Assembly (NCBI GenBank): GCA_964019165.1
Contig: OZ025268.1
Coordinates: 19,442,784-19,506,783, forward strand
Source: Mastigias papua
Taxonomy: Eukaryota > Cnidaria > Scyphozoa > Rhizostomeae > Mastigiidae
DNA length: 64,000 nt
Direction: 5' to 3'
Numbering within the stretch: the first letter of the stretch is position 1; every line of letters begins with the position of its first letter. Made by a program: the position numbers and the translations under genes. Positions 14,201 to 32,190 of this stretch are shown here, piece after piece. The notes under the pieces were generated by a model. That model did not search any database and was not told where the DNA came from. It was given only the letters and a program-made list of their open reading frames with translations.

Positions 14201-15436
14201 ATGTCGTTCATTCTCACAGATGGTGTTGTCATTTGCAAAAGTACAGATATTGGATCTACGGTCAAAGAGAAACAAGTAATACATGAAAATTGTAAATAGC
14301 ATGGATCCAAGTACTGACCCTTGCGTAGCCCATACTTTTACTTTTGCGGATGATTTCAATCGCAGCATGTCTTTCTCTTTGATATCTGTTGTTTATTCAG
14401 TCATGTATCAGGCATGCGCTATTAACACTACATCCATTAACTGCCAGCATGGCAATAAGAAGGTCACGAGGTAGAAACCCATAGGCCTAAGGTAAGCCAA
14501 CCAGAACAGTCCCCACAGCATTTCTTTCACTTTTCTATCACCGTAATTAGGGCATGCAGAGTGCTATATCCTTCCCTGAGACCACACAATGTATCCTTAA
14601 ATTCAGTTTTGAAACAATGGACATCTGGCCTTGTAAAATTCTTTTAATAGCTTTAGAGGTAGATGCCAAAACACTACTTGGCTTAAAATTTGACTTTAAC
14701 GTTGAGTATGAATCTTTGAATATAGGCGAAGTATCAGCTTTCCCCATTTCAACTTAGTGATATAAACAATACTAATAGTAATTATATAAGTGTTCTATAT
14801 AAATATATATAATTATATACAACTTAATAATAGAAATTATATAAAGTAAGAAATTTTATGTTTGTTTCTTAAGTTTGGTTGTTAACGTAAACTCAATGCA
14901 TGTATGAAGCAGGTATCCAAGTACAAAATTTATATTGCTTTGGTAGATGCGGGCGTTAGCAAAACCTCTGAAACGAGTAAGACAAATATTAACTTTGAGA
15001 TATTTAAACTGGGTGCCCTTATAAATCATAAGACAGGGATGGACAACATTTTAGGAGGGTGAACCAGACCCGTCAAAACACTTAACTGAGCTTGAATTAG
15101 TCAAAGCCTAATCAGTCTAAACAAGTATACACTATAACAAATTAAGCAAAGAATGGGGTGATCTACTCGCGGGCCAAACAACTTCCCTTCGTGGGCTGCA
15201 GGATGTTCATCCCTTGTATAGGACTAAAGTTACTCATAAACCAGCTGCTTTGTTTTTTAAATTGACTCATGGCATGGTTCAGTTATGCTTTATCAAATAT
15301 AGTCAAAACGTTGCAAGATCGGCATTACTTTCGTGCTGCAAGCGGTAAGTAGCAATAAGCCAGAAAGATTCTTACCTTGTGCAAACTTGCATAGTACCAC
15401 ACAAAATGCTGCAATTAGCAACAAAGACTTTGCCAT
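4957..15436 (-). CDS. Gene 1: secreted TSR x3 plus rhamnose-binding lectin protein (rhamnospondin-like)
   Basis: Six coding exons read high to low: 15436-15376, 12440-12305, 8152-7896, 7509-7327, 6797-6627 and 5426-4957, joining to 425 codons plus TAG. All boundaries are GT/AG and the phases run 1,2,1,1,1. Residues 1-20 are a signal peptide (MAKSLLLIAAFCVVLCKFAQ). Residues 21-151 form a cysteine module with CKDDFKKIGCFEE, a TDRNIINW segment and [16 protein letters not shown]. TSRs lie at about 152-212, 213-269 and 270-325; the last two carry CSKSCGGG. The C-terminal lectin shows YGR, FGDPC and KYLEIKYRC, the three hallmarks of rhamnose/galactose-binding lectins. TSR plus such a lectin is the rhamnospondin architecture; glycan binding outside the cell is inferred. 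Introns 1 and 2 are large and hold LINE, SINE and satellite DNA. The first exon could instead be the intact copy at 19194-19254. Confidence 0.88.
9154..9636 (-). other. 160-codon open frame in repeat-like DNA, intron 2 of gene 1
   Basis: An uninterrupted minus-strand frame. The region (about 8940-9640) is unusually GC-rich for the window and has recurring CCCGGCAAA, GGGATCC and TGTCCC motifs, which suggests a mobile element. I do not recognise a protein family, and the frame may have no coding role. Confidence 0.25.
10143..10560 (+). mobile_element. LINE 3' end, C-terminal part of the reverse transcriptase ORF
   Basis: The frame from 10155 reads KSVKASFRSTAAKPIFKVHD, DPKGLAIRTQLRVGFSKRNF and CSINDGIEDTQQVLLSCYLY, ending with LLYGDERLSL. 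This is the common tail of jockey/CR1-type LINE polyproteins (TRLRxGxSHLxxHKF, CxxGxExTxHFLLxC). Similarity continues after the stop in another frame, so the copy is dead. It lies in intron 2 of gene 1. Confidence 0.75.
10711..10940. mobile_element. MITE-like element with inverted ends, possible 8-bp target duplication
   Basis: The left end GCTGTTTTGAATTAGG continues to TTTTGTCCGTCCAACAG; the right end is its inverse. Flanks CCCGCAGG and CCCGCAAG match at seven of eight bases, which would suit a hAT element. Confidence 0.6.
11135..11199. repeat. (TA)n microsatellite
   Basis: Uninterrupted TA dinucleotide run of about 64 bases in intron 2 of gene 1. Confidence 0.95.
11648..11808 (-). mobile_element. 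tRNA-derived SINE (family shared with 48736-48990)
   Basis: On the minus strand it begins GAGAGTGGCCGAGTGGTTAG, a tRNA A-box, followed by a degenerate B-box-like GATGGTTCGAGGC. The body contains GCTCACTGTCC and CTGGTGGTAACACTGGGG, as in the plus-strand copy near 48.8 kb, and it ends in ATGATGATGATG. Confidence 0.7.
12497..12749. mobile_element. MITE-like element with AGGGACGGGTCATTAATTAC ends
   Basis: The ends AGGGACGGGTCATTAATTAC and (inverse) AGGGACCCGTCATTAATTCT flank a short body with G-rich and C-rich arms (GGGGAGGGGGTGGAAGACAT and its partner). No coding capacity. It lies in intron 1 of gene 1, next to exon 2. Confidence 0.6.
13030..13490. repeat. Compound satellite: AAATC, ATAAT, ATATC and ATATATC arrays
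   Basis: Four adjoining arrays: AAATC pentamers (about 13030-13065), about 40 copies of an ATAAT pentamer (13109-13308), ATATC pentamers (13310-13380) and an ATATATC heptamer (13380-13470). The borders look like point mutations that then spread. It lies in intron 1 of gene 1. Confidence 0.92.
13915..14760 (-). mobile_element. Degenerate LINE reverse transcriptase
   Basis: Read on the minus strand, in the right order: SPIFKDSYSTLKSNFKPSSV (palm entry, compare TPIFKKGDKxxxxNYRPVS), then TQGSVLGSMLFTIF (compare PQGSVLGPLLFxIF), FANDNT (compare FADDNT) and NFNYSPLIWVFYNKHVNKQI. Several frameshifts. A second copy of its first part lies at 18520-18860. Confidence 0.8.
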
Positions 15437-16166
15437 GTTTTCGCTTTGATACCTTCGAAAAGCAGATACAGAGATTGAAGAACATCAAGCAACTAGTTCT
15501 TATAAAACAGGAATGTATGGTATTCGGCGTACAAAATTACGAATTGCGATTTCGATGCCCACTCGGATGAATGCACGCAAGTACATTTGACTACATATTG
15601 TGTTCAGTGCCTGCTAACAAGCTTCAGCATAATTCGATAAAATTTCATTCTCAACAGTGTAACTATTAGTTTCTGCATTTATTGTCAAGGAAGGGGACAA
15701 CACTCTTACACTTCGTAGATTCAAAAGACAACTAGAACCTCACAATATAAGCTCAACACCTTGAGAAACAGCTGCTATAAATAATCTAGCTGAATTTTGC
15801 ATTTGCTGCACTTAGGATATTTATTTCCTTCTCTTCTTTGTGGTTTAAGATATGAACTGAAAGGAATTTCGTGTATAATGAATTTTAAATAAATGAATGA
15901 ATGTAGAAATAAATAAGTAGAATTTTGTGGGTGTATTCGTTCAAAATGGCAAAATCTAAGTGTTGGTTTTAATTCTATGACACGGTCTTTTCCAAGCAGG
16001 ATAAAGTCAAGAGAGTACCATGTAATAACAAATCTAAAGAAAGTGGAAATAACAGGAAATTGTATAGGGACTGATGACTTTTGACATTTTAGGGAATTGT
16101 CGTGTAATATGGAATAGTCAAATAGTATGGAATTGTGAATAATATGGAATTGTCGAAATAGAACTA

Positions 16167-17168
16167 CAGTCTGCTCTCGATAAGTGGAACCCCGGATAAA
16201 TGAAACTTTCGATAAGTGGAACCATTTTTTGGTCCCATGAGCAATAGTTATTCACATAAGTGGAACTTTTCCAAAAAAACCATCTTAAGTACGTTCGAAT
16301 CATTTTAATTAATATGTTCTTTATTTGAATAGTCTTGCGAACATTCGATTGCTATCAAGAAATAAAAACAAAAAAATATTCGAGCAGTCACATTTAAACA
16401 ATAGAAGCTGTGCAGTTTTCGAAACGAAGGCTTGCCTGTTTAACTATAGTCAACAAATACAAGGCTTTAAAAGAAATTGATGCAGGCCAAAGCTGTATAG
16501 CTATAGCAAAGAAATATGAAGTTGCTAAAAACACAGTTTCACACTGGGTAAAAAAGAAAGCTGAAATATCTGAAGCAGTTGAAGGAAATAACGCTTCTAA
16601 AAAGAGAAAAAGAATGAAAACTGCAACATACGAGGAGTTGGACTCTGCCGTTTATAAATGGCTGAAAACTGCAAGATACAGCAATATTCCTATCAGCTGT
16701 AGTATATTTAAAGAAAAAGCTCTACGGTTTGCAAAATCATTAGAACTCAATGACCTTATGCTTCAGATGGATGTGTGAGTCAATGGATGGGTGAGTCGAC
16801 GGAAGAAACGATTCAATGTCAGTTTCAAAACTGAATTTCCAAATTAATTGAATAGGAACTGTCACAAACTCTAAAAACAAGCGTGCATAAAAGATTATTT
16901 TGCATAACTACATTGCTTTAAAAATAATCATAATATGGAATATAAGCACTTATAAAGCCTTTCCTTTTGTTCCTTTCCCCTGTTTTTCATTATTCGTAAA
17001 TGCCCCGTTCTCCAGAGAAATCAGACAAGGGAGAAGTTCGATAGGTGTAGCCATTTTTTCGGTTTCATGGAGGTTCCAGTTATCGAGCAATTCGGATAAG
17101 TGGAACATTCGATAAGTAGAACCATCTTTTTCGGTCACATGGAGGTTACACTTATCGAGAGTAGACTG
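16167..17168 (+). mobile_element. Tigger/pogo-type DNA transposon, internally deleted
   Basis: The terminal inverted repeats start CAGTCTGCTCTCGATAAGTG on the left and (inverse) CAGTCTACTCTCGATAAGTG on the right, flanked by TA target duplications at 16165-16166 and 17169-17170. GATAAGTGGAAC is repeated inside each end. It carries the N-terminal DNA-binding part of a transposase and lacks a full catalytic domain. Confidence 0.9.
16410..16778 (+). pseudogene. Tigger transposase, N-terminal DNA-binding fragment
   Basis: 122 codons. Residues about 13-50 form a psq/CENP-B N-terminal helix-turn-helix (YKALKEIDAGQSCIAIAKKY then NTVSHWVKK). Residues about 70-115 start a CENP-B type second helix-turn-helix (YEELDSAVYKWLKTARYSNI, KEKALRFAKSL). 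The frame then stops and the DDE catalytic domain is missing, so it cannot transpose, though it could still bind the element ends. Confidence 0.85.
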
Positions 17169-17559
17169 TAATGGTGTTTCTTTTTGCCGTCGTACTTATT
17201 TTCAAATTTTAGGCTTTTACATTGTATATTGAGGAGTTACTTATTTTTGCTCAAACAGGGCTCTTATTGATGACCATGCTCGTAGCATTTACAAGGCTTT
17301 ACCCTGCATAAAGATTATTCTTATTATTAAAATTATTGATTTTTTGGCACATATTACATCTTTCACAGATGTGGCAAATAATGATGTCACATATAGCCAA
17401 TTGTTCGCAACATCAAACGTGTATTGCAATTGACTGGTGTTGTATGGCGCCTTTCAGGCTATGCAATGCCACTTCGTAATTATGTCCGTTATAGATACCA
17501 AATGCTAAGAACTTCTCTCACTAATGGCAGCTGGAGCGTTTATCTTCCTGAGAACATAT

Positions 17560-18080
17560 TTCCGAAATGATATGGAAATGATTAGAGAGGGTTTGTTTCC
17601 ATCATGGTTAACTTCTATGGGCATTCTACCTAAAAAGTCAAAACTACAAGACAGAACTGTAAAGCTAACTCTATCGACATCTCATTCGGACCTGTGAGAG
17701 TTTGCTTTCGTTTCCTTGCGTGTTTCTGTGTTTATTTGCGTGCTTTTCAGCTTAATTGCTCTTCAGTGCGTTTCTCTGCGTTTCTTTGCATTTCTCTGCA
17801 TTTTTTCACGTTATTGTACGCTTTTACGTTTCTCACGAGTTTGCTGCTGTACGGCAAATAACATTACCTGGTAGTAATTTGTGGTATATGCATCTCATGT
17901 CAACAAATTCACTTGTTATGTAGATGACAATACACAGTCTACGACTCTAAAGCGATATGGCAATCTACTTACCCTTGTGTCCACGTACGACTTGCTCCAG
18001 GTGGTAACTGATTTACCTTGCTATTGAAATTGGTACATATATATTACCTCTAAGGACAATATTAGACTCCAAGTTTTAAC
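17560..18080 (+). mobile_element. LINE reverse transcriptase remnant in copy B
   Basis: Counterpart of 2740-3190: CATCATGGTTAACTTCTA near 17600 and the GTAGATGACAATACACAGTC segment (the YVDDNT region) near 17920. Interrupted by stops. Confidence 0.45.
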
Positions 18081-18275
18081 AGGTGTAAACACATTGGGAC
18101 ATAATGGCTGTGCACAGAGACTATATACAAACAGTATCCATAAGAAACGTCCTGGATGCGAAGAATTTGTCGGGCATCAATTCTAATGTGGTTTACTTTC
18201 CATGACTGGTTCAACAAAGCAACACATGGGATGCTGACGTCTCATGACAAATGCATGCATAAATGTTGAGGCACA

Positions 18276-18430
18276 GAGACACACACACACACGCACGCAC
18301 AAAGACACGCACAAAGACACACACAAAGATAAATACACACAAAGATAAACACACACACACTCACATTAGCATTCACACTCACATTCACTCACACACACAT
18401 ACACTCATACACACATACACACATATACAT
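18276..18430. repeat. Degenerate (AC)n-rich microsatellite
   Basis: Mixed ACAC, ACGC, AAAGAC and ACATTC units; the frame through it is an artefact of low complexity. Confidence 0.85.
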
Positions 18431-18519
18431 ACTCCAATCCAATCTATCTATTTTAATATAAATAAAATAGTATGTCATACATCAGGCATACGCCTTTAAC
18501 TCTAAATCTATAAGCTGCC

Positions 18520-18860
18520 AACTTATCAATAAGGAGGTCATCAAGCAGACACTCATAGGCCTAAGATAAGTCGGCCAGAACAGTCTCCATGCACCTGAAT
18601 TGTCTAGGGAATTCCTCCACTTTCCTATCATCCTAATGAGAACATGCTGAGTGCTATATCTTTCCCTTAAATCTCAAGGTGTATCCTTAGATTTGCTTTT
18701 AAATACTGGGACACCTCTTATCGTAAAGTTCTTTTAACATTTTAAAGGTAGATGGCAAAATACTATCAGGTTTAAAATTTGACGTTAACGTTGAGTATGA
18801 ATCTTTGATTATAGGCGAAATATCAACTTCCTTGATTTTAACTGGTAACTTGTAATCCAG
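18520..18860 (-). mobile_element. Second copy of the LINE fragment at 14470-14760
   Basis: It aligns along its length with 14470-14760 (CATAGGCCTAAG, GAGTGCTATATC, TTTAAAATTTGACGTTAACG and so on). It marks one end of the duplicated block ahead of copy C. Confidence 0.7.
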
Positions 18861-19193
18861 TATTGCAGAGATGATACAGTCAGTCAGGAACGGACAACTT
18901 TCGTATCATCTCAGCTGGATTTAAATGAAGGTTGCTCCTTGGACTATCTGCTTCTCAGCGAGAATAGCTAGTCTGAAGGGCAACGAGAATTATGAGAAAT
19001 TATAAGAAATAAAGAGAGTGTATGCTTGCTTCTTAACTTAACTGCCATCATATAGTTTGTTGTCGATTAAGTATTAAAACGCTACAAGTTCAGTATTAAT
19101 TGCTTGCTTTCGTATTTTCAGGTAGCAATCTCTCTAATGCCTATACTCTTGTGCTGCAAGCAATATGCAACAATGAGCCAGAAAGATTCTTAC

Positions 19194-19254
19194 CTTGTAC
19201 AGACTTGCATAGTACCACAAAAAATGCTGCAATTAACAACAAAGACTTTGCCAT
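19194..19254 (-). other. Orphan signal-peptide exon (copy C), possible alternative first exon of gene 1
   Basis: The minus strand reads MAKSLLLIAAFFVVLCKSVQ, ending in phase 1 at an intact GTAAGAATC donor, 61 nt long. It lies upstream of gene 1's nearer first exon (15376-15436) and beyond the end of gene 2. No exon 2 lies between it and 15436, so it could only splice onward to gene 1 exon 2 at 12440, or be non-functional. Its reading frame is undamaged. Confidence 0.6.
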
Positions 19255-21830
19255 GTTTTCGCTTTGATACCTTCGAAAAACAGATAGAGAATTCAAGAAC
19301 ATCAAACTTCGACAGTAACTGTATAGTTCTCATAAAAATGAATGTAGGATATCCAACGATTTCGAAGCCCACTCGGATGGATGCATGCAAGTACGTTTGA
19401 GTACATAATATGTTCAGTGTCGGCTAACACAGATTAGTATAATTCGATAAAATTTCTTTCTCGTTAGTATAACTATTAGTTTCTGCATTTATTGTCAAGG
19501 AAGGAGACAACCCTCTTACATTTCATAGATTCATAAAAGAACTAGAAACTTGTAGTATAAACTCAACACCTTAAGAAACAGGACTCCATTGGAAAAGCAG
19601 CTGCTATAAAGAAACTAGCTGAATTTTGCTTTTATTGTACTTAGGATATTTATTTCGCTCTGTTTTAGCTTTTCAAGGTATCAGCTGATGGGAATTACGT
19701 GTATAAAAGAGTTTTAATTGAATGAATGAACGTAGAAACAAATAAGTAGATCTTTGTTGGTTTATTCAGGCGTCTTTCATAAGGAACCGCTTTAGGAACC
19801 TACAATATGCAAAATGCTCAAATATTTAAAGAACTTATAATACCAAAGAAAAATTCCCCAAGAAACTTTTCAATTTGAAGGATTTTTATAATACCAAACA
19901 ATCAAGATTTAGGAAGCCTGCTCACTTCATCTGCAGCCAAAACCTGTGTAGATTGTTTGCTATGCTTGTGCTAAGTCCTTCATTTTTCATTGATCTTACG
20001 TTACAGCCAAAATTAAAGGCAAAATTCAGGATTTCATGTTTTAAATGTATCTGCACTATTTTTATGACACTAATAGTGCGCTAAAAATTAAGGAGCTTTT
20101 AGTGCTACAATTTGATAATTGGAGGTCCAAATATAAGGAACTTTTGGAACTAGGCTTTGAGCTAGGTTGCCTATTAAAAATTAAATATTTGGAATTTAAA
20201 CGTGTACGAGCCTATAGACTTTCTTGGGTCTCAAAAATCCAATACTGAGATTTCTTAACTTTTCATTTAGTCCAGTAGTATTATCTTATAAGCCATTCTT
20301 TTATAAGAAACCGTGATAACAGCAAACTCAACAATGAGTCCAACTGGTTTGTGGCCATTTACACTAAATCACTTTATTCTTCAAGGATCACTTAAGAGAA
20401 GGTGTGTTTCCAGCATGGTTAACTTCTAACGATAATACCTGAAGAGTCAGAATAACAAGGCAAAGTTGTAGAGCTAGCTCTATCGACATCTAATTCGGAT
20501 CTTTGTGAGTTTGCTTTCGCTTCTTTGCATGTTTTTGCCGGTGCACAACTAGGAATTTTCGATGGCAGGGGTCCAGACTACAAAAAAGGGCACACCAAAA
20601 ATTATTTCGAGAGGATACAGCTTGGAATAATATTTCCAGGGTTTTACAAGAGGTCGTAGCGAATGTAGATTTTTTAGGGGAGCGAGACAGCTACTCCATT
20701 CGTGATGATTACCAGTCTGCTAAATTATTCTGGGGGAGAGTAATGGGAATGGTTAATGCTTCCTTTTGTGAAATAGGAGAAACCACCGTGGTTGGGTCTG
20801 ACGCGATAGAAAAATTTTCAAATTTCACCCCTCTAGACTGGCCTAGAAAGGCATCTGCCAGACTAAAATTTGGCTGATTAGCATAGTGCTCAATGGCGAA
20901 TCCACGAAAAATCTACAACGAAAGGCAAACTAGAGAGTAAGACGTTTTTTGAAAATGGTCCGGTTGAAGCCTCCATACACCAAAGGCAACGTGCCTGATC
21001 GATGAGAAACAAAGCAACATTGTCTAAATATCATTCCCGAAGGAAGTGGTGAGACAGGGTCGGCAGGGTGGTCCTCCAATAATTCCTGAGATTGTATTTT
21101 GAGATGTATTGAATAGCTGTTTTATCTCATAGCGGGATACACTGCCCCCAGTCTGTGTCAGCACCCTACGGACCTGTCAAATATCAATGACTTTCTAAAC
21201 GAGGAAAAATCAACAAAGTAGACGAAGGAATTAGGCTCCAAGATTTCGCCGTTTAGACTTCCATAGAGTAAATGGCAATGCTAGATTTTATTCCTTTCAT
21301 TAGAATCTTCCTTTAATATGAGAGATAGGCAAGGTCACAGTCTTTGGTTGCTTTCATTGAGGGACGTTGGAGAAAATCAAATCTCCCCAAAGCAGAAATA
21401 TCATGAGGAGTAAGTGATAGTCGTTGTCTACTTGCAAGTGAGGCTAATCTCATGAATGCGAAGGTGATGCAAAATATGATAGAATGCACCAATTATGTAG
21501 GGGCACTGAGTCAAGCTTCAGAACTCTAGAACGACAATCTTCCTGGTCCCCTTTGGCTGCGGGCCTGACTTAACAACCAATTGAATTTTTAAGATTTCGC
21601 TACTTTCAAGTCTGAGGGTGATTAGAGTCAGATATATTGAGCAAAATGCAATACAACTGTTCCAGGAACAAGGACACTTTCTTTCAAATTCGTGAAAAGT
21701 TAAAAAAATTGAGCCTCAGAAAAAAAAGTGTTTTTCTTATAAAAAATAGATGTGCATTATTGCCGCGGCAACAAAGATACCTTCACGAAATATTGTGATT
21801 GAAATTGGTTTATCATCAACAACACATCAT

Positions 21831-23384
<1,554 letters not shown>

Positions 23385-23520
23385 TTTGAACCGGTTCCAG
23401 ACTAATGCAGTTAGGACATCATACGAACAGTAAGTCAAAGAAAACAGCATATGTTGTTATAAAGAATGTCTATGCTTTACTATGCTTTATCATTGGTGCA
23501 ATTCTATCATGCATCAAACT

Positions 23521-23539
23521 CTTTCAGTCTTGCTGAAAG
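23521..23539 (-). promoter_or_regulatory. 3' UTR stem-loop of gene 2
   Basis: The minus strand carries the same 19 nt as gene 1, CTTTCAG-CAAGA-CTGAAAG, starting 110 nt after the stop codon. Confidence 0.6.
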
Positions 23540-23648
23540 CGTGCACACTAAACTCTACCTTCATTTATTACCTCTATCTCCTATACTAAATTCATGATTA
23601 CATATTAGATACCAAAGCTAAAATGCTCAATGTTCTTTGACTCTGAAT

Positions 23649-30212
<6,564 letters not shown>

Positions 30213-30929
30213 ATCTTCACTTCGATACCTTTGGAAAAGAATACCCCATATTATATATTGGAATAAAGGCGCAGACAGCCAAACTCATTCTCTTAGCCAT
30301 GCGTATAGGTGCATTCATCAAGCAATGGCTACCGCTTTCGAAAAAGGAAAAACATAAATCTGCAAAAATCATTGCATTTTGGAGCAGGATTCACACCGCA
30401 GGACTTTTATAGTTATAAACCAAGTAGTGATAATTAAATTTACACTTAAACATGGAACAGTGTTTGCGATGAATATCCGTCGTAATACGCAAAATCTCGT
30501 AAAACACTACTTACGAATGCTTCCTCCCAGGAGTTGAACCAGATGGTAACTAACTTTCCACTCATCCGGTATTCATATTTAACCCATTCCGAAACAATGA
30601 TGCATTTGTTTCAAAAAAGTCTTTGAAGAACAATTCTATCCTAAGAGTTTCCAAGCTACAAACATGGTAGGTGAAAAATGCATGATTTCTAATCCTTTTT
30701 AATTACTTGCTTCATTTTTAGTTACTGTAAATAATGATTTCAAGAATGTTTACCTCTGAGCAAGCAAAAGATTTAAAATTGTATTAATGTTAAAATATAT
30801 CGATTAATTTATTAAAATGCATTTGGCATGGATGAAATATCTAAGCAACTACCCTTGATCATAGATTCTAGATTTAGTGCAACTCGACCTACAATCGCAA
30901 CCAAACGTCCTTGGAACAGCCAGTGAACA
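30213..30929. other. 5' flank of gene 2
   Basis: Upstream of the gene 2 ATG. It lacks the long similarity to copies A to C seen upstream of the other signal-peptide exons. No core promoter motif is clear enough to call. Confidence 0.3.
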
Positions 30930-31548
30930 CAGTCGAACCTCTACTATCCAGACCTCGATTTTCCGGATTGTTTTGTTTATGCGGACTTTTATCTCTGGTT
31001 CGGATTTTCTCATGAATATTAATTAGCTGGACTTTTAATCTGAATTCTCTACAAAATGATAACAAACTTAAGAATTAAGGCGCTAAAGCTTTTAAAATTG
31101 AACGAACGGACGAACGAAGAGATTTTATCAAGCGTAACAGAAGTGAGAACTGATGACATTCAACTCAGTGACGAAGAAGCAATGCAAGTGTCTACGACTG
31201 AATCTGTTAACTGCTTCAAAAAGTGCCTGTAATGGGTAGAGAAGCAAAACAACATTGTAAAATTCAAATTTTGCAACTAAGGCGAATGATGGACCTTACG
31301 GTTAATTCAAAGTACGAAGTTGCAAGCAAACATTTCTGTTTGTTGATTTCTTGTAAACACCTACCTATTACTTTCATATTCTGCAAATAAATGTACATAG
31401 AACTCAGTTTACGTTGAATCTTCTGGACTCATAGATATTTGTAATTCTTACGGACTCATTAATATTCATATTTCGATCATCCGGAATCTCACTTATCCGG
31501 ATTTTTTTTGTTTAGTCCAGAAGAGTCCGGATAATCGAGATTCGACTG
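30930..31548 (+). mobile_element. Tigger/pogo-type relic, second family
   Basis: Left end CAGTCGAACCTCTACTATCC, right end (inverse) CAGTCGAATCTCGATTATCC, with TA after the right end. Inside, LSDEEAMQVSTTESVNCFKK then WVEKQNN match the C-terminal tail of Tigger transposases, with an in-frame stop between them. The family differs from the element at 16167. Confidence 0.82.
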
Positions 31549-31849
31549 TACTGCAGTGCATTTAACAATAGTGATTGTCTGGTCAAACTTGAAATCTAGT
31601 GATCTCCTCTCCATTGAAAAGAAGTTGAGATACGGGTTTAGTCGCCTGGGTGCTATCTGAGAGCACATCGACTTATTTTCTAAAAGAAAAAAACCTGTTT
31701 AATGCAACATTGTTCTTAGGGCGAATGGAGGATTCTGCTTTATCAGTCAAGAAATAATATAAGTGCTCAAAGACTTCTGGTTGGGATTGTATATGTAGGT
31801 GTCAATTTCTAGCTGTAGCTATTAATTCTTCACTCCATGCAATAGGTCA

Positions 31850-32190
31850 AAATCCAATTACAAAGGACAATCGGAGAGCAGAGTACAGAAAAAGTCACGG
31901 CTCCACGGCTCTGAGCCTGACGAAAATTTTGCTCTTTATGACGTATTTGAGGAAGGTTTTAAAATTTGTATCGACAATCCAGTTTCAGCAAAGTTTTCAT
32001 ATTATGCGACATCGACTGTGAAAGGCATAGCCCATTTACAGTTAAAGCTTACGAGACGTACCCAGTGTAGAGTTAAAAGACTTGGACTAGTTTTGATAGT
32101 CTTAAAAGAAGAAGGTTTATGATGAAGATTTGACAGCCGGAGGAAGGTTGGGTATTTTTCTGGACTCTGTCGGAGAGTAGAATAATTTCC
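31850..32190 (+). repeat. Dispersed repeat shared with 55870-56170
   Basis: Shared strings in the same order: AAAAGTCAC(A/G)GCTCCAC, CCAGTTTCAGCAAAGTTTTC, ATCGACTGTGAA and GATTTGACAGCCGGAGGAAG. No coding frame is preserved. In the second copy it lies within a CCTCGAATAAGCCCC-type element. Confidence 0.7.

Larger units (their letters stand above)
14872..18165. repeat. Segmental duplication copy B
   Basis: Same block order as copy A, interrupted by the Tigger insertion at 16167-17168. It contains gene 1's first exon (15376-15436), so gene 1 is driven from this copy unless the exon at 19194 is used. The first 250 bases are about 85% identical by eye to bases 20-250 of copy A. Confidence 0.72.
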
